Shown in pieces: positions 1 through 13,090 of a stretch of 64,000 nt of DNA. A model generated the notes under the pieces. That model was not told the origin of the DNA. It ran no database searches and saw nothing but the letters and a program-made list of their open reading frames with translations. Source of the stretch: Prunella strophiata (Eukaryota > Chordata > Aves > Passeriformes > Prunellidae); contig JAZBQD010000030.1 of assembly GCA_036583965.1 (NCBI GenBank), forward strand, positions 108,474,662 through 108,538,661, read 5' to 3'. Made by a program: the position numbers and the translations under genes. Positions within the stretch are counted from its first letter, which is position 1. Each line of letters begins with the position of its first letter.

Positions 1-2111
1 AACCTGCAGGTGACTCTCCTGCCTAACTCATCTGTTCAGAATATGCATTACAATTGTCTCACCTAAAAATCCCCTTTGCATTCATTTCACCAGAAAACCC
101 CATCAACCTGGCCTTGGCACTCTTCCAGGGATGGGACATCCACAGCTTCTCTGGGCAATTTGTGCCAATGCCTCACCATCCCTCACAGGAAAAACCTTTT
201 CCTAATATTTAATCCAAACCTACTCTCTGTTAAAAACCATTCCTGCTTTCCTATCACTCCATGCCTTTGTAATCAGACTTCCTCCAACTTTCTGGTAGGT
301 TCCCTTCAGGTGCTGAAGGCTGCAATTAGGTCAGGGGAGAGAAGAATATCCAGGAAACATGGAAGTGCTGTTTAGCTCTTCTGAGTGGAGATGGGTACAA
401 GTTTTTGGCTGCAGGGTGAGGTTTCTCTAACAACACATAATTTTTTGTATGCATTGACAGGAATATGGAGATTTCACATGCACCATCCAATTCACCTTCC
501 TTGAAAGCCTGCATCACACACTTTTCCTTAGAAATAAGCACACAGACAAACAGGTCAGAATCTGTGATGGCACCCATCACAAAATCAAACCTGGAGAGTT
601 TATCCATCCTCTGCCCCACAACACAAAACTTCCACTGACAAAGTACCACTGACTCCCATATACATGTTCATGATTTATGTGAAGTTACAGAAAAATCAGG
701 TGCTTCCACCCTGTTACACCAAAGCCCAGCCTCAACCCTTGGCTCAAAATATTGAGTGTCTTTACTAAAGTTGATACAGTTAATTTCACTTTAAATATGT
801 GTTTTCACCATCTTCTAAAGCTGTCTTCTGCTAAGTAAGCATTCTGCTTTGCTGAGTAGAGACTATTAGGTGTTGCAGAAAGCTATGGCATTTATGGTTC
901 CACTCTCATTACAAAACACTGTTTACTTCCAAATTTCCCTTCTTCCTTCCCTCCCCTCTCCAGAATATACATAGCAATGAGCTGAATGGTCTCTGTTTTG
1001 CTTGTGTGTATGGCATCAATCAGCACTTGCAAAGGATAGTGTATCCTTGGCTCTGCTTGATTGAGATCTGCAGTTTCACATTTACATAATTAATACACAC
1101 ATCCATATTTAATCTGTGCAGATGAAGACAAAGTCATGACTGCTTAAATACCACAGAGCTTGGCAAGCTTCCAGCACTGGCAAAAAGCTGTGCTCTCGTG
1201 CTTTTTTCTGGGTGGGATTGCAAATATTTGGCCAGTTCTGTGCCACCTGTACCAAGCCTCCTACCTTTCAGATTGGAGGGAGATGGAGCAGTGCAGCTGC
1301 CCACAGATGCTCCTTTACACTCTCCTGTAAGGTCTTAATCCCATAAATAAGCATTTGTTCTGCTTCCTTCCTCCTCTCACCTCCACTTCCACTTGAACAG
1401 AGACTGGTTGTTTTGGCCATGCCAGTTGGAGCTGGTGTCACAAAGGCCTTTTTAGGAATCCATGTGTCTTCCACAGGAAGAAGCTGCAGAGATGAAGAGG
1501 AGGCTGCAGGTTCACCCCTGATATTTCTGTGCTTCTGCCACAGGGCCCCAGGAGGAGCAGGACCCTGGCTGTGTAGGAACTTGGGTTGCACAGTGCTTGT
1601 TCTTGGCACCTCCAAACAGAGAAGCTTGGATTGCCCCTCTCCTTCTGAACTTTGTGCATCTGGCAGAGGTGTCTCCCTTCAGCTCAGTGTGTCCCCAGGT
1701 CCCCTGCACTGAATCAGTAGACTCAGAGAAAATGTCACCAAGTGAAGTGAGGTGAATTCAAGCCTAAGCCAGGAATAGGGCTGCTCAGAAAGGAATACTT
1801 CTCTTTTGTGAAATAAAAGGAAGTCTTGACCTATATTTCTGCTTCTGTCTGAAGGAAGAATAAGTTCTGACATTTTAAAATTAGAAATAGACAAGTGCCT
1901 GCCAAATGCAGGATGGTCTGGTGTGACTGGAGAGCTTGAACAAGCAACAGATACCTTGGTGTCCTGCCTTCCCCCACATCCCAGTGGAGATATGGATCAC
2001 CAGAAGCAGCTCTAAGTGATCACTTTGTTAATTTGTGCCATATGTGGTCCCCAGAGAGACCCTGTGCTTGCCAGCAGCCAATGAACCCAAAAAAAAGCAA
2101 GTATAATCTAT

Positions 2112-2132
2112 GTACAATATATAATATTGTAC
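2112..2132. repeat. AT-rich inverted repeat (9-bp arms, 3-nt loop)
   Basis: The arm GTACAATAT is followed by the loop ATA and then its exact reverse complement ATATTGTAC. It lies in a very AT-rich stretch where short palindromes are expected by chance, so no function is claimed. Confidence 0.6.
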
Positions 2133-3212
2133 AATATTTAATAAGGAAGCACTTTCAAATGGGCTACAATCAAGGTTAATAGGCTGAATAGGAATGAATA
2201 AAGTCTATTTAAATTAATATCCTAGATATGGGTACCACAAAAAGCTGGCTACCATGCAGAAGGGCATTTACACAGTTCTTATACCACATGGCTGGCTAGG
2301 GAAGAATAACTCTTTAGTGCCATAACAGCTGGAAAAGTGCCATGGAGATGTGTCCTGGAAAACCTCAGAGAAAAGGGAAAGAGCATTCCTGCAAAACTTC
2401 AACCATCCTTGATCTCTGAAAGCTAGCAAGGTTCCTCAGGCAGAGATACCAATCAGCAAAAAGGACTTCCAGTTTTTACTTACAGGGATCACATTTCTTG
2501 CCCATTTCTCCTGTTACTTTACCTTTTTCTCCCAGCCTTCTCTTTAGAAGTTTGACATCAGTTCCAGCTTAATTTTTTTGCTTAATTTACCATTAAGCTT
2601 TTCTACTGTTTGGGCCCCTGAGAAGCAGCAAATTTATCACACACTACAATCAAAATATCTTCAGAAAACAGTGTTTGACAGCAATGAAAAAAACCAGTCC
2701 TTCAGGATGTGTTTTGGGAACACTAGGATGTGGAAATTTTCCCACTAGACTTTCAAGGACTATTGAGGAAACTGGCATTACTCAGTATCTTGTTCTATGA
2801 AGATATTCCATTCAACAGATAAAACTCACCAGCAGAATTATTGTTGGCTGCATTCTATGGCAAGTCCAGACTGGGACAATGGCTTTTGTTTATTGTTACA
2901 TTAATGACAACAATTAAGGACACCCTCTTAAGATCTGTTATTCTTTCTTTAAAGTAGGCTAAATATAACACTTTCATTTCCACTCTATTTCCTTCTTTAA
3001 AAGATATAATTGTACTTTTAATGGATGCACACAGGAACACAATTTTTAATTCCAGCAATCTGGAATCATTCAGAAACATTTCCTAAAGGCAATATCTAAG
3101 CTGGCATCAGAACTGACTTTTGCACCCCAGAGGAAAATACTCTTTGTAGGGGTTTGCTGTTCTCTGTAGGGGACATGACACCAGGGGCTGGGACAGAATC
3201 TCTGACATGCTG

Positions 3213-3241
3213 CTTAGAAGAGATGAACTTAGAAGAGATGA
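3213..3241. repeat. Short tandem duplication, period 15
   Basis: The string CTTAGAAGAGATGA occurs twice head to tail with a 15-bp period. It looks like a recent small slippage duplication in otherwise unique DNA. Confidence 0.65.
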
Positions 3242-6200
3242 TTTGTTCCCCTGCATAGCAAGCCAGAAGAGTCAGGAAGAAGCTGTTCCCTGTTTTTTGG
3301 CATCATTAAAACCACAAACATCTTTCTTTGGTTAGAGCACCAATGGTTTGAGTGTATTTTCCAATATTTGTACTTCATTCACAATAACAAACATGAAAGC
3401 TGGACTTGGATATCTGACAGTAAATATGTATCTTAATCCAGCAGTCCATGTGGAAATTATTTCAGTATGTATGTGATATGGATAGGAAATGGTACTAACC
3501 ACCCAATACCTACAATTCTTTAATTCAGCACTAAATATTCAGTGCATGAGATTAGGTGATACAACCTTGTTATTAAAGTGGCTGAGGGTCTGCTGTGCAA
3601 TGAGAGATATTCAATAGATTAAGTGCTGGTTGTAATTTTACTTCATTATCCAGATTCTGAGGTCTTTAGGGCAGACAATATGTCTCTCTGTATTCTCTGG
3701 AGCAGTATGTATATTTATGGTGCCATCTAAATGCCTCAATGCAATGATAATGTCAAGCTGTAATTCTGTTGAGCTCTTAACTTGGTTGAGGATCAGGCCA
3801 CCCAAGTACACAAGGTCCCAAAATGCAGCTCTCCCATGACCCCTCCAGGCTGCAGGGTGCAGTTCCTGCCATCTACACCTCCTCACCAACACTGAGTTTA
3901 AAATGAAGAGGGCACTGACAAGTGAATTTGCTCTGAAAAATGGGTTTGCAGAAGTGGCTGACTGAGATATGCTGTTAATGCTCCCTCAATGGCTTCCCCT
4001 TCAGATTGCTCCATGAATAACTGAGAAAAAAGCTGTTGTAACTGTGTGACTTTCCTGGTAACTTACCCCTGATTCTGAGGACCAGTTTTGTCATCTTTCC
4101 ACTCTAGACATGTGTCACCATCACCCACTGGAATCAAAATAAGAGGGTTTTTATTCTGGGGGAAAACTAAGGGTGGTGCAAATGCAGAGATGGCCTTAGG
4201 TGGAGAGTTTGCCTGACATGCAGTGCAAGTGGAAAAGTATCCCCACAGGCATCCAAAGTGCCAGTGACAGCATCCAAGGCAGGAACCCAGCTCCACCCAC
4301 AGCCAGGAAATCTGCTCAAAACAACAGGCCCACTGAGCAAAAAGGGGACTTTTATTATGATTGCTGTTGCACCACGCTCAAGAGTTGTGTTTGGAGCACT
4401 TAGGACACCAAGCACAGGCCAGCTGAGACAGCTCAGAGGGTGTGTGCACAGCTACAGAGGCCCTCAGTCTGCTCCTGGGCCAAGCCCACCTGCTAACCAA
4501 TGCTCTGCTCATGGAGCTTCACATGGAGAGGAGACAAGCTTTCCCCATTTGGGACACTAAGGAGCAGGGAATGAACTTTACCTCACAACTTCACCTTGCA
4601 ATCCACACCATTTGAGCACTGTCCTATCAAGGAAACCAGGTTTAGAAACCAGTAGAGTTCAGTAGTTTTCAGTGTGTGATCCATAGAAACTGCACATAAA
4701 GACTACTTTTGAGAAGAATACAGAAAAGAAGTAAAACACAGCACGTTGCTGATGGATTTATGGACACTGTGGAGGGACCTGGACATGTCTGGAGAATGTT
4801 TTAGAGTTCAGTAAAAGAAATATTAAGTGTTGGAAACCACTGTCCCAGCAAATTGGATACAAATAAACTGGACAAGGACTGTTCTGCCAGTGCTTTTACT
4901 GCAAATAAAGTTTAGTAAAACTTTCAAGAATGTGGCCAGCTGGATGATTCAGGAGGGGTCGTTTCAAAACAGGGGAGGTGGGAAATACATCAAGTATTGA
5001 AGAGCACAAAGAAAGCTGCATTTCCAGAACTTGGTGGCAAATATTTCTTGGCTGATATCTTTTGTATGAGGAATTAATCTGAAAAGAGTCAGGAAAGAAG
5101 AGTGGCTTTGTGGGATAACTGAGGAATGACAGGCTGATTTTAGTGACCTAGTTTTTTTCTGCAGTGCCAGCCTCTGAAGTAGAGATGTGTGTTTTTCCAC
5201 ATCCTGATGCTAATAACCCAGATAATTTCCTCCAAGCTAGCTCCATAGTCTGTTTTATGGGCACAGTGTGTCCTTGTCTTCCTGGAGTGATAAGACACCA
5301 CCTGTTCCCCACAGTGAATTCCGGTGGAAGATGTTCTATGCCTGCAAAAAAAACCCCAAAGTACATTTCCTGCAGGAAAAATGTGACTTAGGTTTAAGGA
5401 CTGTATCTTGAAAAATAAAATTTATTATATAATTGCACAGGTCTGTTGCTGCCTCTTGCAAGACTTAATTATTCCCAGATGGAACAATGGCTCCACAAAA
5501 AATTAATGACTGCTTCTAGTTCTATACAGTGACAATTCATTTCTAGTGTTTCTCTCTTCTTGTTTCTACCACAGGTGAAGTTTCCTTTGCTTCATGCAAT
5601 GATGAGTCTGGCTTCTTGTGAGACAATTTCATCACAGCAACAACACAAAAAATGTGAATTGTGTCCAGATAAGTGCAATACCTCTCCTGGCACCTTAGAT
5701 CTCTCAGATGACCTTCAGAATTGAGAGGAAACATGAAGCATTCTCCCACACTGGGAATTGCTACATTTTCCATGTTCTCCATGAGCTCACTTCAGCAACC
5801 TGTCCATCAGGCTTGGGTCTGTGGTGCAAAATCTGATTGACCCCTCTCACCCCTTATTGACCCCCCTCATCCCTCCTGCACCACAAACTCATTTTTAACA
5901 ACCTCCTCTCACATTTTGAGTCCTGCTCTGGGCTGCTAAAGCATCTTTCTCATGAGGGCACCCCTTAACAGGATTAAGCAGCTATATTAAATCCAAATTG
6001 AATTGTGCACTCATTGTGCTCACATTTGATTCTATTACAGATTGTATTTGTTTCATTTCATTATTTACTGCCAGAAAATGAACAACTCCCTTTTAGCAGC
6101 AGGCATCAGACTCATGGAGCTGAGGCCCAGCCTGCCTAATCAGAGTTAGCCAAACTACAGACTCCAGAGACAATAACATGTCTCTAAACAACCACTTAGA

Positions 6201-8083
6201 TGAGAAACCAATAGATCATTTTTATATACTTGTGTTTGAAGTGCATGTCAGGGGGCAAAATTGATGGTGGTTAGAAAACCAGTGCACTCTAAAAAAAAAA
6301 TATAGATAAATTCATAGAGTCAAAGATTTGGATTATATTTTAATTTGGTAAAATCAATACCTCAGTCATATTTCTGGAAGGAGAAGGCAAAGACTAATGA
6401 AACTGACACAATACATTTTCTGTAATGTTATTGAGGTGTGAGTTAGAAAGAAAAATGTTGGAAGTGTCTATAACTCATACATAACATATATGAATTCCTT
6501 CATCAGCTTTTACTGACTTGTTTATTGCCGAAATCAATAAAGCCAAAAAACAAATATTTTCAGTATTCTTCTGGCCATTCCCAACAGTGTCTAAAAGTAG
6601 AGTGTATCAAGCCCTCCAAAATGTTGCAATGTTGCAAAAACAATACATATTTAACCTAGGAAAAACACACCAGCTGCTTTTAAAAATACAATTTGCTATC
6701 AAGTGAACACTAAGAATAGTGATAAATTGACCCAACACCAATTGAAGTCTAAAATCAATCTTTGTTGGTTTTACAAGAAGTTTTGATCAAGTTCTAGCTT
6801 TATATGAGTGAATTTACTCAGAAGTTTTACCTGCAGCTACTGACAAGGACCTGATGCATCCCAGGAAATGATCCCCAGTATGGCCCAGGGCTCTGCAGGT
6901 TGGCAACACCTGATGGGACCTGCAGAGCAAGCTTTGATCAAAGCAGTTTTGGTTGGAAACAAATCTCCAAACTGAGTTTTCCAGGCATCAATAATCCATA
7001 TTGTTACAGAGTTCAAATTTATTGAACTCTGGTTGCCATGCCAAATGCCTTCCATTGCTACACTGGTATATATATATTTTTTTTCTTGAAGGAAAGAATG
7101 AGTTTGATACTAAGGATGAAGGGATGTAGCATATATAAACTATTTCCATTTTATTGTTTGATTCTTGTACTCTCCTGCTGCAGCAAGGTTTAAGACAGCC
7201 AGTGGCTAAGGGAGCAGGGTGGATAACCAGAGGCAGTGTTAACTCCAGGACAGAGAATCTCCCTGGCTGGTGGAGCAGTGGGTGCAGGAGTTCCCAACTC
7301 CTCTGTCACAAGGCTTAGAGAAGGGATAACTTTGCTTCACAACATGTGCTAAAGCCAAAGAAGCACCCTAGTCCATATAATGCATATTATGCTGGTGCCA
7401 GAAAGTCAAATTAAATCTGTTTGATAAACTCACTGTATGAGGGAGTCATTCACATCAGGGCTGGGAAGTGTGGAGTAACAAAAGCAAAGATTATCTCAGA
7501 CTCCAGCACCTGTCCTGCCCAAGAAACGTGGCCAAGCACTCATTGCATGAGCAGGGTTGAGAACTCTGCCTTAGAGCCTCAGGGGAGGAGCAATGCAGAG
7601 CCCAGCATGTGCCAGGGGGATCAGCCACAAATCCTGCAGGGACAGCTGGGTCTCCAAGGCAGGGGCAGACCTGCTCCATGCCAATAAACCATCTCTGGGT
7701 CACACAAAAGGAGAGCCCCTTGCAAAATTGCAATCTGGGAGCAGCTCTTGACCTGAAGGAGAGGGAAAAAGGCAGAGGGAAACCCACCCCACACAGCCCA
7801 ATATAAAAATCCTTCTTTGGGAATACTGGAGAAAAAAATATTTATTGCTGCTCTCTGTGGAAGGCCTTGCAAAATTTTAAATAGATGTGGGCAAGTTTAA
7901 AGTCCATCTTGATTTATGAAAGATGTCTTAACAGATAATAATGATGTAAATTGTGCAGTGCTCCTTACAGCTCAGTCTTATGGATGTGAGGTGTTAGCAA
8001 ACACTGATAAGGGAGTTGGGAGCAGGAAAGCTGCAAAGTTGTTCCCAATTAGATTTTATCCAGATGTGTGAGCCTGAGGAACA

Positions 8084-8144
8084 CCCCAGCTCCTTCAAAT
8101 GTTCCTCACACAAGCCCTATGAGGAACATTTGAGGGAGCTGGGG
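8084..8144. repeat. Inverted repeat at the 5' edge of the CR1 copy
   Basis: Bases 8084-8108 and 8120-8144 are reverse complements over 25 positions with one mismatch; the next outer pair (8083/8145) also matches. The loop is 11 nt (8109-8119). The right arm is ordinary CR1 sequence (the stretch coding EEHLRELGL), whereas the left arm is an antisense copy of it at the truncation point. This fits a snap-back or template switch during reverse transcription, but that origin is inferred. Confidence 0.85.
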
Positions 8145-8554
8145 TTGTTTAGCCTGGAGAAGAGGAGGCTTAGAGGTGACCTTATTGCTCTCTACAACTT
8201 CTTGAAGGGAGGTTGTGGACAGGTGGGGGTCAGTCTCTTCCACCAGGCAGCAGCTGACAGAACCAGAGGACACAGTCTCAAGCTATGTCAGGGAAGGTGC
8301 AGGTTGCACATTGGGAAAAAATTTTTCACCAAAAGAATGATAAAGAACTGGAATGCTCTTCCCAGAGAGGTGGTAGAATCACCATCTCTGGATGTGTTTA
8401 AAAAAAGGCTGGACATGGCACTTGGTGCTATAGTCTGGATTCTGAGTTGAGGTGTGAGGACATAGGTTGGACTCGATGATCTTAGAGGTCTCTTCCAACC
8501 TCATTATTCTGTGATTCTGTGATTCTGTGATTCTGTGATCCTGTGATTCTGTGA
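8084..8554 (+). mobile_element. CR1 LINE, 5'-truncated 3' end with octamer tail
   Basis: CR1 is the main LINE of birds; new copies are usually cut short at the 5' end. From about 8110 the frame beginning at 8016 reads the C-terminal part of the CR1 ORF2 protein without a stop, with recognisable blocks such as [29 protein letters not shown] and [19 protein letters not shown]. The 3' untranslated end (GATGATCTTAGAGGTCTCTT, about 8475-8494) leads into tandem ATTCTGTG octamers at about 8506-8554, one with a C substitution. The reverse transcriptase and endonuclease domains are absent, so the copy cannot move by itself. The intact frame and close match to the copy at 17969-18190 suggest a young insertion. 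Its first 61 bp form a near-perfect hairpin. The ATG at 8016 lies in flanking DNA and is not a real start. Confidence 0.9.
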
Positions 8555-11500
8555 ATGCCTATTCTCCACACATTCACATGGAGAGAATAAGGAAATCCTT
8601 AGGCTGCTCATCTCCCTTGACCTCCCTCCTTCCCCTTGGGGCCTGTGACATCTTCAGGGCTGTTTGCTGTCACTGCTGTCCTGTCAGTCCCAGCCCTGCC
8701 TTACACTGTTGGGATCTTTTTCTTTCAGCCCTGTTCCTAAAACATTAATTTCTTTTTCTGAAAGAGAAATCTGGAATCTTGGCTAGGATTCCTGAGAGGT
8801 TCATGCAGTTGTAATCTTAACAATAAAACATTCATGGAGTGGATGGGAAGAACAATGTGCAAAGCATTAACAACCCTGCAAATAAATCTGTGCAGAGGAT
8901 CTTCTATTTGTTCATGTAAAATATGTGGTTGAGCTAAAAGCTGGTGAAAACCCATCCACACACATTTATGTGAATCAAAGCTCTGGGTTTCAGTCAATGC
9001 CCCTTTTAAGTCACTTCTCAGAATTCCACAGAAGTGAATTGCTTGAAAAACTTCAGGAATGAGAATAATGTCAAGAATCTTCACCTTTGCTGCAATGCAT
9101 GTCTTTCTAGAAGGATTCAGTTTTAAAAGTCTCAGTAGAGCTGGGATTCATCCCATCAAGAAAGAGGAATAAGAGAGTGACCTGTGTCTACTGCTCCAGC
9201 AGAAAAGTGCAGCATTTACAACTTAAACCACTATCTCTGCTAATCATCTCTGAGTAAATCAATAATTGAGTCCTTTGAGGGAACAAGCCCTGCATAATGG
9301 TATCTCTGCATATTTTTGCTGCTGATAAGGCAACAAACCCTTGGAATGCATAGGTATGACCCATGTTTCAGGCTCTTTCGAACAATCAGCACATGAATAA
9401 AAATCAAACTTTGAATTTCACAAAGAGTGAGATTTCATCCCTGAGCAGAAGGGCTGGCACGGTGACATTTCCCTTCCCTAAGCTCTCAGAAACCTTCAAA
9501 ACAGCTCTTTAAAGGCAATTCTGCATTGCACAGCCTTTGGGTAGGCCTGCTCAGCAGTGAATTTCATTCATTGTGAATTAAATGTGAGAGGACTTTGATT
9601 TTTCACCTGAGAAGAGAGAAGGACTGAAGGGTAGACCACATGACTCATTTCATGTAGATATCTTGCTTGCAATCAGCACTTATTGTCTCTGAGGCTTGTA
9701 AAGGACAAAGCAGGGATTGGTATCCTGGAAGGAGCTGCAGACATTTGTACATAAAAAGTGAAAAACATGAGGAAGAAGAGATTGGGGGAAGGAGTATTCA
9801 GAGAATTGGATATTTTTTCCCCAATGCAATGGCAAGGAGAAGGTCTACTGAAACAACAAGTGACAAAATGGTACCTGTGAATGTTTTTAAAGGAGTCACA
9901 GAGCTGTGGAGGAAGTACCCAAACTTCCATAAAAGGGTTATTATATACCATAAATAAGTAAAGATTATTTTTCTGTACTGAAACTTGAAAAATATAAATA
10001 TTATGTGCTATTCTGGGCCCTAGTAAAATTGCTTAGAGGTTTCAAATTGAAAAGGTGTTATGGAGGAAAATCTTAAATACTCTGGAGGTTTGGATTTTGG
10101 GTTATGAGGAGGGATTAGCCTGTGCTGGCCTCTGCAGCCTGAGGAAGAAATGAGGTAAAATGGGAGATTGTCAGGGAGGTAAACGAAATCCTGAACTGAA
10201 CAGATTGAAGGCAGTAAGCTGTTTAAGATAACAACTAATTTGAAAACAAGATGCCATGGACTAAAATTGGGATGGGATGGGTGGGATGGGTGGGTGCACA
10301 GGCAATTCAGACAAAATTACCTCACAGAAAAGAGCCTTCAATTTGGCATGGATGGGAAAAGTCAGCCACTGAAGCATGTGTACTGGGGAGAGGGTAGAGT
10401 GCAAAGCCACTGTGAAAAGGAACAAGATGTATTTTTGGACAAGGATAAAACTCAAGGTTACAGCCACTAATTGGATTTTGGAGGATATGCTGATATTAGC
10501 TACTTGTAAATTGGTTGATATTTTCTGGGTTTGTGAGGACAGGCTTTAACGGAGTGATGTTTTCTCCCAGCAGTTAATGTTGTTGAGTCCTTAAGTCATC
10601 TGCAGTGTCAGCCAGAGCTGGTGAAGGTTGCTGGGGCTCCTTCCTGAGCAGCAGCAAAACCAGCCTTGGGATGAGGCTTCTCTGGTAGAAACTGAGAGCT
10701 TTACAATTTCCTCAGTTCTGTGGGTAGTGTTGCTTTTTGATTACCAATAAGCCTTTTAGGTGAAAGAGGGCTGTGGCAGAATACTGCTCTGTAATCCTTT
10801 TCTTGTCCAAGTGCTGAGTGCCCTTGGAGCCTCCCCTCCTCAATGATCTGCTCAGGAGTCCCTGATGGCCTCAACTCATTCTGCTCACGCTCCTGCTGCT
10901 GCCATCAAGATTTCTAGACATTGGCATAAAGTTTAACCTTCAGATCTGAAAGAGTCATAGACTAGATTTCTATGACATTTGGAATCAATATAAGGAACAG
11001 TGATATTTGCTTCAAAGCACAGCACAGGAGGTAATTTTAAACATAAACCTTTGGAGGACCTGCCAGTGGTAATGATCAGTGCTCTGGTACTGCACAAACA
11101 TTCTTGCTGTCAAACAGCCACATATGGGCTGTAAGGCAGGGAAACAAAATCCCCAAAACTCCAACTCAGACTTCATAAGTTAATGAAGCAGTTTCATTAA
11201 GTCCCCCACCACAGGGAATGATGTTTTATGTGAACAAGCCTAATATATGACATGCAGAAAAGCACTGTGGTAAACATATACCCAAGCCAGCATGTCACAA
11301 GGTGATACCTTGATTTTATTTCCCAGCTCACAAATACAGTAGAAAATAGTGCTGTGGCTGCAGTCCTCAAAGGCAACAGGTGAATTTAATGTGAGCAGTG
11401 GCCACTGAGTCCTTCTGTAAAGACATCTAGAAGTAGAAACATGAGTGTTTTTACTTATTTTGTCCCCTGGTGAAGAAAAGCAGCTCTAGACTCACATAAA

Positions 11501-13048
11501 TCAGCTAGTTTGTCTTGGTTTATAGTGGATTCTAGTAGGAATCTTTTCCTTAAGGAATGAATGGATGAAAAACATCCTACTAGGTAGAATGTACTATCAC
11601 AATATGCCTGAGACCTGCATGACTTAATAGTTTATCTTTTCCTTTATGCCCATTTATATAGTGCAGAGAAGGGATGAAGCTGCTAGAATGCATAATCTGA
11701 ACATTTCCATCCTTTGAATATTACAGCTTTTTAAAGTCATCTTGACTTTGCATCAATATATTTTGCTTTGAAAGTCAGAATATCTTCCTAACTTAGCTTG
11801 GCCTGCCACTGCTGAATTGTATTCCCTGTTTAACTCACTTTACATGCATTTTTGTCCAGAAATATTTTTTTTTTTTTACTCATGTTGAGTGGCATTTGCC
11901 AGTCCGTTGATTAAATCAGAATTATTGCCATAATTGGGTGTTACCTACTATGAATCAAGATCAAATTGACATTCTGTGAGATGTATTATTAAAAATGGAA
12001 ATGAAGAAGCTCACTGTCCCAATTTATATTAAGTAAAAATTCAAAGTGTTAAAGTCTAGCCCAGAGGAATGTAATTAAGTGACACCTCTTTTATAAAACT
12101 ATTTTTAACTTTGTAACAGAGTATATTTTAAGGTAGAATTGCTAAACAGATTGGCAAGTTGACTGAAGTAAAGATATGCAAATATTATAACTCTGTTTTG
12201 CTACAAGGGAGACCAATCAACCACATTTTATTTACAAGGTCCACAGCACACCAGAATGGTCTCTGGATTTTTTTAATGGATTATTTTGCTTTGTCTTGAG
12301 ACATGAAGCTTGTGATTCTGCTTCACCCTTCCAACTCAACTGCAGTGTGCAAAGACCTGAGCCAGAAAGATCTGTGCACATCTTCATCCACCCAGCAGAT
12401 AGAACCAGACATTCTTGCAGTGATGAATTTTTCCTCACAGAAATCAATAGAAATGTATTTTATCATAATCCTAAAATCAATATTAAATAACTAAGCCAAG
12501 CTTTTGGAAAAATAAAGTCCCCGACTATAAATTTTTCCTAAATCTAAGCTTTGAAATCAATTAAATCCATAGTATGTCCCAATACATTTTATGACCATTT
12601 GAACCATGGCTTTTATATTTAACACCACATTTTGTTCTAGGAAAGGGTAATAAATGTCTCTCCAGCACTGAAGAAAGCCAACAGGGGACAATGGCTGTTT
12701 AGAGCACATTCCTTCAAAGCATTTTTCTTCACGTTGCTGGAAGACCTAAATTAGCTGGGAAAACTCAGACTAACAACCAGTTATCCATCATGGCTCTTTG
12801 TGGCCTCAGCATTGCACACAATTGTTTTACAACATGAAAGGCCAACAGGACGTGCTCCCAGGAACAGTTCTGCACTGAAAACCATCACCTAGGTGGCACT
12901 TTATGGCTGAGGCTAAGCAGTTCAACTTGGCTAATAAAATGTGGGGTGGGCTGAGGTAAATTACAAAGGTTGGGACGGGCTGGGAAGAAACCAAACCCCA
13001 TGTCAGCCTATTTAAACAAGCAACAGTGCCCATCTTTGTTGCATCCAA
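8555..13048. other. Non-coding unique DNA, no gene recognised
   Basis: No exon or intact transposable element recognised. The open frame at 9667-9957 (96 codons) has no recognisable domain and is overlapped almost entirely by an antisense frame of 92 codons, which argues against coding. The one notable local feature is the G-run cluster at 10269-10294. Confidence 0.55.
10269..10294 (+). other. G-quadruplex-forming motif, six G3 runs
   Basis: Six GGG runs at 10269-10271, 10274-10276, 10279-10281, 10283-10285, 10288-10290 and 10292-10294 are separated by loops of only 1-2 nt (AT, AT, T, AT, T). This meets the usual four-run criterion with two spare runs and very short loops, which generally gives stable quadruplexes. 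It probably arose from a small GGGAT/GGGT repeat. No gene or CpG island is nearby. Confidence 0.85.
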
Positions 13049-13090
13049 ATCTTAAGGGTCTTTTCCAACCTAAATGATTCTGTGATTCAG
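13049..13090 (+). mobile_element. CR1 LINE 3'-terminal relic
   Basis: About 40 bp match the extreme 3' end of CR1: CTTAAGGGTCTTTTCCAACC, then TAAATGATTCTGTGATTC, which includes the start of the octamer tail. No CR1 sequence is recognisable upstream, so this is either a very short 5'-truncated insertion or what remains of a decayed one. Confidence 0.7.

Larger units (their letters stand above)
1..8083. other. Non-coding unique DNA, no gene recognised
   Basis: About 8 kb of AT-rich, CpG-poor sequence. The open frames here are all short (about 120 codons or fewer), overlap on both strands, and show no protein family I recognise and no convincing exon with splice sites. Small local structures include a 9-bp inverted repeat at 2112-2132 and a 15-bp tandem duplication at 3213-3241. 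I see no intact transposable element, though old, decayed repeats could be missed by eye. Confidence 0.6.

Noticed and set aside
8016..8450. 144-codon frame as a host gene
   Set aside because: It is the C-terminal end of CR1 ORF2 with an accidental upstream start in flanking DNA.
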